The notes under the pieces: generated by a model
Database searches by the model: none
Seen by the model: the letters and a program-made list of their open reading frames with translations, nothing else
What the model was told of the DNA's origin: nothing
Part shown: positions 1-8,288 of the stretch, in pieces
How the letters are laid out: each line of letters opens with the position of its first letter
Position numbering within the stretch: the stretch's first letter is position 1
Made by a program: the position numbers and the translations under genes
Assembly: GCF_000720475.1 (NCBI RefSeq)
Contig: NZ_JOAP01000050.1
Location: 1-64,000 of the forward strand
Length of the DNA stretch: 64,000 bases
Direction: 5' to 3'
DNA from: Streptomyces aureocirculatus
Lineage (GTDB): Bacteria > Actinomycetota > Actinomycetes > Streptomycetales > Streptomycetaceae

Positions 1-61
1 CCACCCGCTGAAACAGTTCCCACAGCTCATCCGGCACCAACCGCTCAACGATCCCTGTCAC
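1..61 (-). CDS. IS5-type transposase, N-terminal fragment (runs off left edge)
   Basis: The minus strand from a GTG at 61 reads VTGIVERLVPDELWELFQRV up to the window edge. I recognise this as the usual opening of one group of Streptomyces IS5-family transposases. Only about 20 codons are visible, so integrity cannot be judged. It is read leftwards, away from the second transposase relic that begins at 109. Confidence 0.6.
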   Translation of the reverse strand, partial: MTGIVERLVPDELWELFQRV

Positions 62-79
62 GCCCCAAAGCCTACCGAG

Positions 80-116
80 CCAAATGAGATAATCTCTAAG
101 AAGTCATCTCATTTGG
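80..116. repeat. 10-bp inverted repeat at an IS-IS junction
   Basis: CCAAATGAGA at 80-89 is matched by TCTCATTTGG at 107-116, separated by 17 bases. It lies between the start of the left-edge transposase and the C-terminus of the next transposase relic. It may be abutting insertion-sequence ends; a transcription terminator for the relic is the alternative. Confidence 0.5.
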
Positions 117-770
117 TGAGCCTGCGGTAGCAGATCAAGGTGCAGGCGATGCTGGTGAATGCGAGGAAGTGACTGGCCTTGCGTTCGTAGCGGCGGTGCA
201 GGCGTCGGCATCCGGCGAGCCAGGCCATGGTGCGTTCGATGGTCCCGCGGTGGCGGCTGAGCCGTTGCGAGGTCCCAATGCCCTTGCGGGCGATGCGGTG
301 CCGGATGCCTCGGCAGGCTAACCATCGCCGCAGGTGGCTGTAGTCGTAGCCATGGTCGGCGTGAAGTTTGTGGGGCCTGCGTCGCCTGGGTCCTCGCCGC
401 GAGCGGGTCGGGGGTATGCCCTTCACCAGCGGGATCAGCGCCTGGTTGTCGTGCGTGTTGGCGCCCGAGATACCGATGGACAGGGGCAGGCCGCTCCGCT
501 CCGTGAACAAGTGGATTTTTAACCCGTACTTGCCTCGGTCTACAGGATCCGGACCTGTCAGTTCCCCCTTTTCAGGGCCCGTATGTTGACCGAGTCGATT
601 GCGTACTGGGATCAGTCCAGCTCGCCGCGGGATCCCAGTTCGTCTAGGACCAAGCGGTGGAGTTGGCCCACACCCGGGCCTTCGTCCACTCGGTGAAGCG
701 GCGGTGATCCTTCGCGCCGGACGGTCCGAACGAGGCAGTCGGCAACTGCTGCTACGTGCAGCCAGAAGTC
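109..770 (-). pseudogene. IS5-family transposase relic
   Basis: The C-terminal 133 codons (510-109) are open and contain an IS5-type DDE segment: SGANTHDNQAL, an Arg-rich stretch with KLHADHGYD, then a C-terminal region with an ERTMAW motif. The upstream part is recognisable only by switching frames: HRRFTEWTKARVWAN, then LVLDELGSRGELD, then a TGA where the family normally has Trp, then SQYAIDSVNIRALKRG, and finally a frameshift into DPVDRGKYGLKIHL. At least one nonsense codon and two frame changes break it, so it should not make active transposase. Boundaries at the 5' end are approximate. Confidence 0.75.
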
Positions 771-868
771 GTCACGAAGACGAATGCGGCCAGTACTTCG
801 CGGTCGCCGTGCCGACGGCGGCGGCCACCGCCCTGGGGCCGCGATGGCGCCTTTCCGCTTTCGGCAAG

Positions 869-1471
869 TCATGCGCTCCCGCGCTCTGTATCCGGCAAGG
901 GATGGGATCCGCCACCGCGAAGGAGTCGGGCGCGCAGCTCTTCATCGTCCTTCCTCGTGTTGCAAGGCTCAGGCTCAGGGGCGCCTTCCGTCGTCCAGGG
1001 TTCGCTCAGCGCCCTCTCGATGCGCTCACTGCTGCGCAGGATGACCACGTCCTCGTCGGCGCCAGCGGGCCAGATTTGCAGCAGGTAGTCCTCGACAGGA
1101 TCTTCGGCGGCCTGGTTTGCGCGGCCGCGGGCGTGGACGCGCAGGCGGTACGGCCCGCGGCCGTGTGTGCTGAGCACCGGCAGCTCAGGGAAGCTGCTGT
1201 CCTCGAGGGAGTGCGCGCGCAGACGGCCGGTGGGTGCTTGGACAGTGACTTCGATGATCTCGTCCCACCCGTCCCCCTCGTTGGCTGCGGGCGGGGCCTC
1301 CAGGCTGGTGGCTGTCTGCACGCGGACAGGGCCGAAGGCGACTCCGGTGGCGATGAGTGCTCCGGCGCTCATCACAGCCACCAGACCGTTGGACCAGTCC
1401 GCGGTGTCGGCGGGGAGATCACCTTCATCCAGAATCCCGAACAGGCCGTCTATGGCTTCCACGGTGCGCAT
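869..1471 (-). CDS. Candidate immunity partner of the adjacent secreted nuclease
   Basis: A 200-aa soluble protein of no family I can name. The start is the ATG at 1471, preceded by GGAG; an alternative start lies 11 codons upstream. The middle holds GPYRLRVHARGR, followed after about 10 residues by EDYLLQIWP. The unrelated-looking gene at 58397-58843 carries the same pair of motifs in the same order, and it too sits beside a NucA/NucB-type nuclease. This gene lies directly downstream of the nuclease at 1607-2860 on the same strand, separated by a 17-bp-stem hairpin. A role as a nuclease inhibitor is inferred from position and recurrence only. The last 50 residues are charged and low-complexity. 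Confidence 0.6.
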   Translation of the reverse strand: MRTVEAIDGLFGILDEGDLPADTADWSNGLVAVMSAGALIATGVAFGPVRVQTATSLEAPPAANEGDGWDEIIEVTVQAPTGRLRAHSLEDSSFPELPVLSTHGRGPYRLRVHARGRANQAAEDPVEDYLLQIWPAGADEDVVILRSSERIERALSEPWTTEGAPEPEPCNTRKDDEELRARLLRGGGSHPLPDTERGSA

Positions 1472-1514
1472 TGTCGTCGCTCCTGCCTTGTGCAGTCTGT
1501 CCACCGGCTGGCGG

Positions 1515-1553
1515 GTGTCCGGGGCCGGACTGTTTGAGTCCGGCCCCGGACAC
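1515..1553 (-). terminator. Perfect 17-bp hairpin between nuclease and partner gene
   Basis: The left arm at 1515-1531 and the right arm at 1537-1553 are perfect reverse complements around the 5-base loop GTTTG. It lies downstream of the nuclease stop (1607) and 44 bases upstream of the partner start (1471). A GC-rich terminator without a U-tract is the usual streptomycete form. It would uncouple the two genes. Confidence 0.7.
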
Positions 1554-1606
1554 TAGTGCGGCGCGCTGGCTAAAGGAGGGCTTTCAGCCGTCCCGCTCCG
1601 GCCGCT

Positions 1607-2860
1607 TCAGGGGATGACCTTCACGTCGAAGGGGTCTCCGTCCAGGACCCGATGGCTCTTGTAGAACGCACCGGTGGTACCGCCCTGTGAGCTGTTCTGC
1701 CTCTCGGGTACCGCGCAGGCGCTGGCGCCCTTCAAGCCAGTTCCCGAGGGGATGTCGTTGTAGGAGCAGCCGTCGAAGGTGCGACGTGTGCCGCCCGCGC
1801 TCAACCCGTTCCTTGAGGTAGCGAGCGGGTATTCGTCGCAGTTCTTGCCCCCGGTCGGGGTCCGATCGCCGCATGCCAGCCGGTTGTTCGTCTGCCTGAT
1901 CGACTTGTTCGTCGTGCGGGTCAGCCGTTTGGGCAGGCCGGAGGCCTGGGCCAAAGTGATGTGCCTGGCCACGTCGGGAATCCTGGCCTTGCTGAACTGC
2001 AAGTCGGAGGCGTAGGTGGGGACCACACACCCGACGCCCGGCCGCCCACCGGTGTCATTGTCGCAGCGGAACTGGTTCAGCCTGCTCGGGAAGTCCACGG
2101 GCTTGTAGGGCGCGTTCTGGACCTTCATATCCCAGCCCGTTCCGCACTTGCCCTTCGCCCCTGCGGCAGTCGCGGTCGTGTCGAAGAACGCCTCGCCCGT
2201 CATCCACTTGTGCAGCGTCAGCTTCTGGCCCGGGAATTTCGCGCTTTCGGTGACGCACGAGTTTCGGGCGGCTCCCACGCCATCGATGGTCGCCTTCAGG
2301 GTGTCGCCCCAGCCCTTGGTGGCGTAGATCTCCAGTTGGTGCGCGACGCGGCCTATCCCGCTGTTGCCGTAGCTGTAGCTGAGGAAGATCATTTCGGTTT
2401 CGCCGGTCTTCACCCAGCGTCCGTTGATCCTTTGTTTCGTCCAGTAGCGCCAGCCTCGCACCATGCAAGCCTTGGTGCGTGTCCTCTTCACCAACTGGGA
2501 CTGAGTCGGGCACCAGGTCGGCGGGTCAACTCCGGCCTGGGGAGAACGGGAGAGGCGTTGCGGCAGGGTCTCGAGGTTTACCGGCATCGGCTCCAGGCAT
2601 GCCCCCTGGTCCTCCTCGGTAGCCTCGTTGCATACCTCGCCCGCCGGCGGCTGCTCCTCCTCTTCCTCAGGAGCAGTCTCCGCTTCGTCCGCCCCCGGTA
2701 TGTCCTCGGCAAGCACACCAGTGCGGGTCTGCTCCTGCCCACCGGTGCGAGGTGCGCTTGCTGGCAGGTCCGCCGCGTCGTCCGCTGTGGCCACGGCAAC
2801 GCCACTGCCTGCTAAGACGGTGAGTGCAACGACGGTCGTACAAAGCCGTCTGAGTCGCAA
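1607..2860 (-). CDS. Secreted NucA/NucB-type deoxyribonuclease domain protein
   Basis: A 417-aa protein. I choose the TTG at 2860 because GGGAGA sits 5 bases upstream and because the residues that follow form a good signal peptide (basic LRLRR, hydrophobic VVALTVLAGSGVAVA, then ATA). A Glu-rich acidic linker follows (residues about 50-75). The C-terminus (about 335-417) has the hallmarks of the NucA/NucB nuclease family: GGKNCDEYPLATSRNG at about 337-352, QNSSQGG, and a RVLDGDPFDVKV end. The middle (about 110-320) contains several Cys and an unidentified beta-rich region. Predicted to be exported and to degrade DNA outside the cell. Partner gene downstream at 869-1471. A relative with an added C-terminal domain is at 55751-58338. 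Confidence 0.8.
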   Translation of the reverse strand: MRLRRLCTTVVALTVLAGSGVAVATADDAADLPASAPRTGGQEQTRTGVLAEDIPGADEAETAPEEEEEQPPAGEVCNEATEEDQGACLEPMPVNLETLPQRLSRSPQAGVDPPTWCPTQSQLVKRTRTKACMVRGWRYWTKQRINGRWVKTGETEMIFLSYSYGNSGIGRVAHQLEIYATKGWGDTLKATIDGVGAARNSCVTESAKFPGQKLTLHKWMTGEAFFDTTATAAGAKGKCGTGWDMKVQNAPYKPVDFPSRLNQFRCDNDTGGRPGVGCVVPTYASDLQFSKARIPDVARHITLAQASGLPKRLTRTTNKSIRQTNNRLACGDRTPTGGKNCDEYPLATSRNGLSAGGTRRTFDGCSYNDIPSGTGLKGASACAVPERQNSSQGGTTGAFYKSHRVLDGDPFDVKVIP

Positions 2861-3000
2861 TGTTTTCTCCCTGCGAGAAGTTGTAGCGCGGCGCGGGGTG
2901 CGCACGCGACATCGACCGGCTCGCCGGCACCCGCCGGCAACCTGGCAGCAGCAGGCGATCAGCACGCACGTACAGGATCAATTGAGCGTGCAAACACTGA

Positions 3001-3653
3001 CCTGATAGGTACAGAGAACTCATCGAAGAGCCCGGGGCAGGCCTGACCCAGGACTCTGGCTGGGCCCGTGAATAGCCAGTTCACCGCCACGCACGTGGAG
3101 CCGTATGATAAGCAACTGGATGGACAATCCTCGCGATTCACGCAAGAAACACTCCTGTCCGCAAACATGGCCGATTCCGCTCCCCCTATGCTGTGACGGC
3201 CGCCTGGAAGCGTGCGGCGGAAAGCAGATCAGTTACGAGCCCGGGCGGCGGCGCGCGGAAGGCGCACCGAGTACGTACAGCGAGTCAGGCAGCAGCGCCT
3301 CTGTGCCGTGCTGCCCGTCATCGCCACAGCATCAGCTCACTGGCACAGCGACACATGGTGAAACAGCCCGGCCCGGAAACACACGCCGTGGGCTCTCGCT
3401 GATGTCGCTCGCACCAGCCTTGCCTACGGAAATGAGTACCGCGAGGACGGCGGGCGTACTGAGCGCGACCTACTGGACTCCGAGGTGCTGGCCGTGCAGG
3501 GCCTGGAGGCCAGCTCGTACCACCCACGCTAGCTGGGCACACGCAGTGACCTGGCTGCTCGTCACGTCCAACGGCGTACGGCGCTCGACAGAACGCATCG
3601 GCCGCCGTCGCTTGATCACCTAGTCTCGGTGACGGGCGCGGGGCTGGAGCCTC
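3001..3653. other. Gene-poor stretch upstream of the ParB gene
   Basis: Open frames here are compositional and have no recognisable motifs. The stretch separates the minus-strand nuclease from the plus-strand phage genes and probably holds promoters for both; I cannot place them with confidence. Confidence 0.4.
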
Positions 3654-4319
3654 ATGCCCGCCGCTTCTCGCATACCGGCCTCGCTCGCTGATCTTGCCGT
3701 ACCCGTTGATGAGCTATCCCCCTACCACCGCAACCCGCGAACCGGTGACGTCGACTCCATCAGCGAGTCTCTGTCCACGCACGGCCAGTACCGGGCGATC
3801 GTCGTCAACCGCGGCACCTCGACGGGCCGCCCAAACGAAATCCTTGCCGGTAACCACACCTACAAGGCGGCCAAGCAACTCGGGTGGGGCGAGATCGCCG
3901 TCACCTGGCTCGATGTAGACGACGAGGCGGCCGCGAAGATCGTCGTCGTCGACAATCGCACCAGCGACCTGGCCGGGTACGACACCCTCCTCCTCGCGGA
4001 CATCCTTCAGGACCTGCCGGACCTGAAAGGCACGGGCTACGACCAAGACCAGCTCGACCAACTCCTCGACGAGACCGCGCTCCCAGAGCCGATCGAGCTC
4101 CCCACGGACGGCGCCGGCACCGGAGCAGCGGCCACCGTCGACTACTTGCAGTGGGGCTACCTCCAGTGGTCTTCCACACGCGTGCGCATCACCCAAGCCG
4201 AGGTCGAGCTGCTCGACGCCTTGTACAAGACGTTCGTGGGCGACAACGACTCCGACATGGGCTTCGGGTGGCACGTCCTCAACGAGGAGCACCGCGCGCA
4301 GGAGGGGGCAAACACGTGA
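3654..4319 (+). CDS. ParB-like nuclease-domain phage protein
   Basis: A 221-aa protein with a ParB N-terminal-like domain. ELSPYHRNPRTGDVDSI (about 19-35) is the substrate-loop opening, followed by LSTHGQYRAIVVN and the GNHTYKAAKQLG motif (about 66-77). The VVVDNRTSDLAGYD stretch matches small phage ParB/Srx-fold proteins that often accompany DNA-modification genes. It lacks the central HTH and C-terminal dimer domains of chromosomal ParB, so partitioning is unlikely. It overlaps the next gene by 4 bases (GTGA) and is the first gene of a three-gene run upstream of the terminase. Confidence 0.75.
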   Translation: MPAASRIPASLADLAVPVDELSPYHRNPRTGDVDSISESLSTHGQYRAIVVNRGTSTGRPNEILAGNHTYKAAKQLGWGEIAVTWLDVDDEAAAKIVVVDNRTSDLAGYDTLLLADILQDLPDLKGTGYDQDQLDQLLDETALPEPIELPTDGAGTGAAATVDYLQWGYLQWSSTRVRITQAEVELLDALYKTFVGDNDSDMGFGWHVLNEEHRAQEGANT

Positions 4320-5755
4320 AGTCCCTCGATGTCCGCTTCGACCCTGCCTATCCCCTGGTGAAGCTGCGGCCCGCGGACTACAACCCGCGTCACCTGTCCG
4401 AGGACGCCTTCGTGCGACTTCAGGCCTCTCTGCGGCGCCACGGCATCGTCAAGCCGGTGATCCTCAACGCCGACGGCACCCTGGTCGCGGGCCACCAGAG
4501 AACCAAGGGGTTGAAGGCGGTCGGGCTGGAGACAACTCCGGCGATGATCCTCCCGCAGAAGGTCAGGCTTCAGGACGAGATCAAGTTCAACCTCCTCCAC
4601 AACCGCGTAGAGACCGAGTCGTCGGTTGTGTACGCCGAGCCAGGGCCGATCGGTCAGTGGTGCTGGATTCCGTGGCAGACCATCGAAGTTGAGGAGTCGA
4701 AGAACCTTCCGTGCCAGCAGGCGATCGGCTTCATGACTGCCGCCCACGGCCCGTGGGGTTCGGTCGTCATCGACGATCAGGGCCGTATCGTGCTGAACGC
4801 CGAGTACGCCGCCGTCGCGAAGTCTCAGCGGTTCGACGTCCTGGCGTGGACGGTCGCATCCTTCGACGCCGGCCAGCTCGTTGAGGACCTGACCGGGGAG
4901 TACGGCGTCTACGACTGGTCCGGCCTCGAAGAGCAGGCGCCGGTGTGGAATCAGCACATCGTCCAGCCCAACCGGCTCCGTGAGCACTCCTCCAAGGCCA
5001 AGGCCGACCAGGTCCGCTACAAGTCCGAGGTATGGGAACGGCTCGTGCTGCCGTGGCTGACCACCTCGCACCGCGTCGTCGACTTCGGGGCCGGTCACGG
5101 CGACTACGCCCGGCACCTGCGGGCCAAGGGGTACCGGGTGCAGGACTACGAGCCCTACCGCACCCTCAAGGGCAAGTACTCCCTCGACATCCGCACCATC
5201 GTCGGCCAGCTCCGTGGCATCGAACGAGAGCTCCGGGAGAACGGCCTGTACGAGGTCGTGGTGCTCGACTCGGTGATCAACGCGACGACGAGCCTGGACT
5301 ACCAGCACTGGGTCCTGACCACGGTGAACGCCCTGTGCGCCCCGGACGGCCAGGTCTGCGTCGGCACCCGCAACCTTGAGCGCGAGATGGCATACGAGAA
5401 GTCCGAGCACTCGATCAGCCGCGATTCGACCCGGCTCTCGTTCCTGGACGCTCACAATGTGGATATGCGCTTCGTCAAGGGAAAGTGGCAGCGCATCCGC
5501 TACCACACCCCTGAGTCACTGCGCGGGCTCCTCTCTCGCTACTTCGAAGATGTAGAGATGAGCGACATCAGTCGCGCCACCGTTAAGGCGGTCTGTCGCA
5601 AGCCACGCCCCCTCCCCGTCGAGGATTACGAGAAGGCATTTTCGGAGGAATTCAACATGCCTTACCCCAACGAATTCCGCCACGGCAAACATGAAGGAGT
5701 ATCGTCAATTCTGATAGAATTGACCAAGGAAAGGAACTCTAATATGGAGGGGTAA
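4316..5755 (+). CDS. ParB-like domain fused to a SAM methyltransferase
   Basis: A 479-aa protein starting at GTG 4316, overlapping the previous stop. Residues about 1-100 form a second ParB-like domain (RPADYNPRHLSED, then a LVAGHQRTKGLKAVG motif). About 250-400 form a class I methyltransferase: RVVDFGAGHGDYA is the SAM-binding glycine motif, and VVVLDSVINATTS occupies the motif IV region. The C-terminus is unassigned. Fusions of ParB-like and methyltransferase domains in phages are generally read as DNA-modification enzymes. Whether this one methylates DNA is not shown by the sequence; I see no DPPY-type motif, which argues against an ordinary N6-adenine or N4-cytosine enzyme. Confidence 0.7.
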   Translation: MKSLDVRFDPAYPLVKLRPADYNPRHLSEDAFVRLQASLRRHGIVKPVILNADGTLVAGHQRTKGLKAVGLETTPAMILPQKVRLQDEIKFNLLHNRVETESSVVYAEPGPIGQWCWIPWQTIEVEESKNLPCQQAIGFMTAAHGPWGSVVIDDQGRIVLNAEYAAVAKSQRFDVLAWTVASFDAGQLVEDLTGEYGVYDWSGLEEQAPVWNQHIVQPNRLREHSSKAKADQVRYKSEVWERLVLPWLTTSHRVVDFGAGHGDYARHLRAKGYRVQDYEPYRTLKGKYSLDIRTIVGQLRGIERELRENGLYEVVVLDSVINATTSLDYQHWVLTTVNALCAPDGQVCVGTRNLEREMAYEKSEHSISRDSTRLSFLDAHNVDMRFVKGKWQRIRYHTPESLRGLLSRYFEDVEMSDISRATVKAVCRKPRPLPVEDYEKAFSEEFNMPYPNEFRHGKHEGVSSILIELTKERNSNMEG

Positions 5756-5759
5756 CAAA

Positions 5760-6287
5760 ATGACACTGGGGGCGAACTCGGACCGGGTTCGCATCGACAT
5801 AGAGGCCCGCGACAGGTACAGCATCATGTGGCTGGCCGGCATACGCCAACTCGACCTGACGCAACACTGCCTCAAGACCTTCGCCGACTGCGACCGACCA
5901 CATGTCAGCAGCAAACTGTGGTACCAGACAGTGCACCTTCCAGCCGCGAATCCGCCCGCCGCCTGGTACCTGTGCGCCCTACCCATCCCGTGGAACTGGA
6001 CTCGCAACGCACATCTTGCCTTCGAGTACACGCCGGGCGAGAACTGGAAGGGAAACGCACTCGTTGACGGACTCGGCGTGCGACTCCACAACGCCACCCC
6101 CATCACCGGGTGGGGAGAACACTCCATTCCACAAGACGCACCGAACAGGAATTCGCGACTGTATCGAACCTGCCGCAACTGGCAATTCGCATGGTGGCTA
6201 CGAGCCCACTACAACGTGCGCGACACCCAACCACTGGACCTTGATGCCCGTCGACACCCAACATCGGAGCAGCTGACGCTCGACTAA
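5760..6287 (+). CDS. Uncharacterised protein of the ParB/methyltransferase cassette
   Basis: A 175-aa protein with a clear GGAGG ribosome site at 5746-5750, four bases after the methyltransferase stop. It is rich in Trp (WYQTVHLP, WNWTR, WGEHS, WQFAWWLRAHYN) with no membrane segment and no motif I recognise. Its position as the last gene before a strong terminator (6292-6328) makes it the third member of the cassette, so a role in DNA modification or its regulation is plausible but inferred. Confidence 0.6.
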   Translation: MTLGANSDRVRIDIEARDRYSIMWLAGIRQLDLTQHCLKTFADCDRPHVSSKLWYQTVHLPAANPPAAWYLCALPIPWNWTRNAHLAFEYTPGENWKGNALVDGLGVRLHNATPITGWGEHSIPQDAPNRNSRLYRTCRNWQFAWWLRAHYNVRDTQPLDLDARRHPTSEQLTLD

Positions 6288-6291
6288 CCAC

Positions 6292-6328
6292 CGGCCGCCC
6301 GTATGGATTCGGTCCTCACGGGCGGCCG
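6292..6328 (+). terminator. Terminator after the ParB cassette
   Basis: CGGCCGCCCGT (6292-6302) pairs perfectly with ACGGGCGGCCG (6318-6328) around a 15-base loop. It closes the three-gene run that ends at 6287. Confidence 0.75.
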
Positions 6329-6471
6329 AGCTAGTTTCCGGCAGTTAAGCTTTCAACGTTCAATGGGGCGGAGATCATCGTCTCGTGTTCGAGCTTTCAG
6401 AACAGCGTGAACTCAGGAAAGAAACGACTCAGCCAGCAGGACGGGTCTACCCGCTGCCGAGCCGAGCGTTT

Positions 6472-7212
6472 TCACCCGACCCGCGTGGTGTCCTCGTTCA
6501 ACTCATCGATGCGCGAGAGCGTCCGCCGGATGTTGAACTGCTTCACCGACGGCGGACGGCCCATGAGCTGTCGGCTGATCGCCTTCGCTGCCGGCGTTGT
6601 CAGCCGCACGGTCATCTCGTCCATGAGCTTCCGTTCGTGGAGTTCGTCGACAGTGCTGCGCTTCCACACGCGAGTCCAGGCGTCGAGCCAATCCTGGTGA
6701 TCCCGTTCAGGGACATCGCAGACCGTGAGGAAGGAGCGCAGCTGCTCCTGGTCGAGCATGGTGGTGCCGCCGAGCATGCGTCGCACGGTGGTACGCGGAA
6801 GTCGGCCGAGCCCTGCCCTGCGTTCCATCTCCCGCAGCGGCATGGCGCCGGCCTTGTGGTACGTCGCGCGCAGCGCAGCGCGCAGGTCCGCCGCGCTCTC
6901 TACCAGGCGAGGCCGGGGTGCATTTGTGTAGTTCGCGCCGTGCTCGTAGGAGCGGGCCTGGCGCCAGAGGCGGCGGGCCCGCTCCGTCGAGCGCGGTCCG
7001 CAGGCGAGCACGTACGCCTCGACCACCTCCAGGCGCGGTATGCGCTCGCCGCTGGCCGCCCGCTGCAGCGTGGTCGCGGAATAGAGGTGACGGGTACGGG
7101 CCGCGAGGTCGGCGTACGTGATCCCGGCCTCTGCCCGTGTCTCGCGCAGGTACGTGGCCAGCATCATCAGGTTCGGGTTGAGCGTGCGGATCGGCTTCTC
7201 GGGACGTCCCAT
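6472..7212 (-). CDS. XRE-type helix-turn-helix regulator
   Basis: A 246-aa protein. The first 60 residues hold a lambda-repressor-like HTH (TYLRETRAEAGITYADLAAR, then TLQRAASGERIPRLEVVEAY), of the type seen in many Streptomyces regulators. A second, weaker helix-turn-helix-like repeat follows (about 100-165: DLRAALRATYHKAGAMPLRE, then LPRTTVRRMLGG). The C-terminal 80 residues are charged and unassigned. It reads leftwards, against the flanking phage genes, and lies 15 bases upstream of the small membrane-protein ORF read in the same direction. It may be a prophage or cargo regulator. Confidence 0.75.
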   Translation of the reverse strand: MGRPEKPIRTLNPNLMMLATYLRETRAEAGITYADLAARTRHLYSATTLQRAASGERIPRLEVVEAYVLACGPRSTERARRLWRQARSYEHGANYTNAPRPRLVESAADLRAALRATYHKAGAMPLREMERRAGLGRLPRTTVRRMLGGTTMLDQEQLRSFLTVCDVPERDHQDWLDAWTRVWKRSTVDELHERKLMDEMTVRLTTPAAKAISRQLMGRPPSVKQFNIRRTLSRIDELNEDTTRVG

Positions 7213-7227
7213 GACGTTCCCTCAGGC

Positions 7228-7455
7228 CTATGGCAGGGGCAGCGGTACCCGGCGGCAGAAGCGCAGGGTCACCACCGATCCCACTGAGATCAGGATCGCG
7301 CCAGCGAGCAGCTGCAGGACGGTGCTCGGGTCCAGGCCGCCCCACGCGAGTGCAGTGCTGGTCAGGACGATGACGATGATGACGGCCGTCTCGGTACCGG
7401 TGAGACGGTGCGGGGCGGGTGTGCGAACACCCGCGGCATGGCGCCTGCGGCTCAT
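7228..7455 (-). CDS. Small two-TM membrane protein
   Basis: A 75-aa protein with a basic N-terminus (MSRRRH) and two hydrophobic segments, AVIIVIVLTSTALAWGG and VLQLLAGAILISVGSVVTL, ending in RFCRRVPLPLP. It lies just upstream of the XRE gene on the same strand, so the pair may be co-transcribed. Function unknown; no holin context here. Confidence 0.5.
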   Translation of the reverse strand: MSRRRHAAGVRTPAPHRLTGTETAVIIVIVLTSTALAWGGLDPSTVLQLLAGAILISVGSVVTLRFCRRVPLPLP

Positions 7456-8288
7456 GCGAGGTCCCCCTCGGGGATCAGGGCAGCGGCACCCGTAGGTACC
7501 GCCGCCGGCGACTGCGGACTCCTTCGATCACGCTCAGGCGGTGGCACGCCCGAATGCGTGAATGCATAGTGCCCCATGTCCCCTCAACCTCGCGGCAATT
7601 GATGCGCTTGAGGACCGCCCCTGAACCCTGGTGGGCAGCTACGCAGCTCATCCGCGCGGATCCGAACCACCGACCTGCATCGATCACACAACGTAACTGA
7701 CATGCAGGGCGGTTAATGCATCTGCGACCCACCTCAACGGCGTTGGCTTGCCTGCCCCACCGGGGGGATGCAACGCTCCATGACAGGTTCGACCTCCCCG
7801 ACGGCTGCGGACTCCTTCCTTACCGAACGGGCCTGAACCTTCCAGTGCCGGTGTGCGTGGCAGCACCCGGGACATGCTGAGGGGCCGACCTCTGTGGTCG
7901 GTCCCTCGGCATGTCCCTGCCCCGGCGGCCGCGAACAACTGGAGGCGTCCCGAAGCCGTTTTTGCCGCGATTGGTCGCCGTGACAGCCGCGCGATGCCGC
8001 ACCGCGCGCACGAACCACACCGCCTCCACACGAGTGGGCGAGCTCTGCAAGCAGCTGTTGCCCCCCGCCTCGATCTCGTCGCGGGGCACTATGCCCGCGC
8101 TGCCGTGGGAGGCGGCCGCCGCACGGGGCGCCGAGACTCTTCCGGATGGCGTTGGCGTAAGGGAGGGACATCAGCAGCGTTCCCCGGACCAACATGAAAT
8201 CGCGCCAGCCCAGGCCAGTAGGTGACAACCACCGGTCGCCGCTTGAGTCAGGGATCATGGACGTGGGTGCGGGTCAGGGAGTTGTGTC
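7456..8288. other. Non-coding or decayed stretch upstream of terminase
   Basis: About 830 bases without a convincing gene. Open frames on both strands are Arg/Pro/Ala-rich shadows. In related phages an HNH endonuclease gene often precedes the terminase, but I could not find an HNH motif. The stretch contains the long hairpin at 7869-7917 and may hold the packaging site. Confidence 0.4.
7869..7917. terminator. 22-bp-stem hairpin upstream of the terminase genes
   Basis: The left arm at 7869-7890 pairs along its whole length with 7896-7917, with only two G-U wobbles, around the loop TCTGT. It is most simply a bidirectional terminator insulating the terminase operon. A structural role near the packaging start is an alternative. 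Confidence 0.65.

Noticed and set aside
599..1537. 312-codon plus-strand frame over the nuclease partner gene
   Set aside because: No motifs, and the minus-strand gene has a ribosome site and a recurrent signature.
3105..3623. 172-codon plus-strand frame before the ParB gene
   Set aside because: No ribosome site, skewed Ser/Arg/Thr composition and nothing recognisable.
4157..5506. 449-codon minus-strand frame antisense to the ParB-methyltransferase gene
   Set aside because: Low-complexity Val/Leu/Asp composition and no domain; the plus-strand gene is clearly real.
7636..7700. Stretch resembling the T-arm and part of a tRNA on the minus strand, which could mark an attachment site
   Set aside because: Only a GGTTCGGATCC-like piece is present; acceptor, D-arm and anticodon arm do not pair, so no tRNA or att call is supportable.
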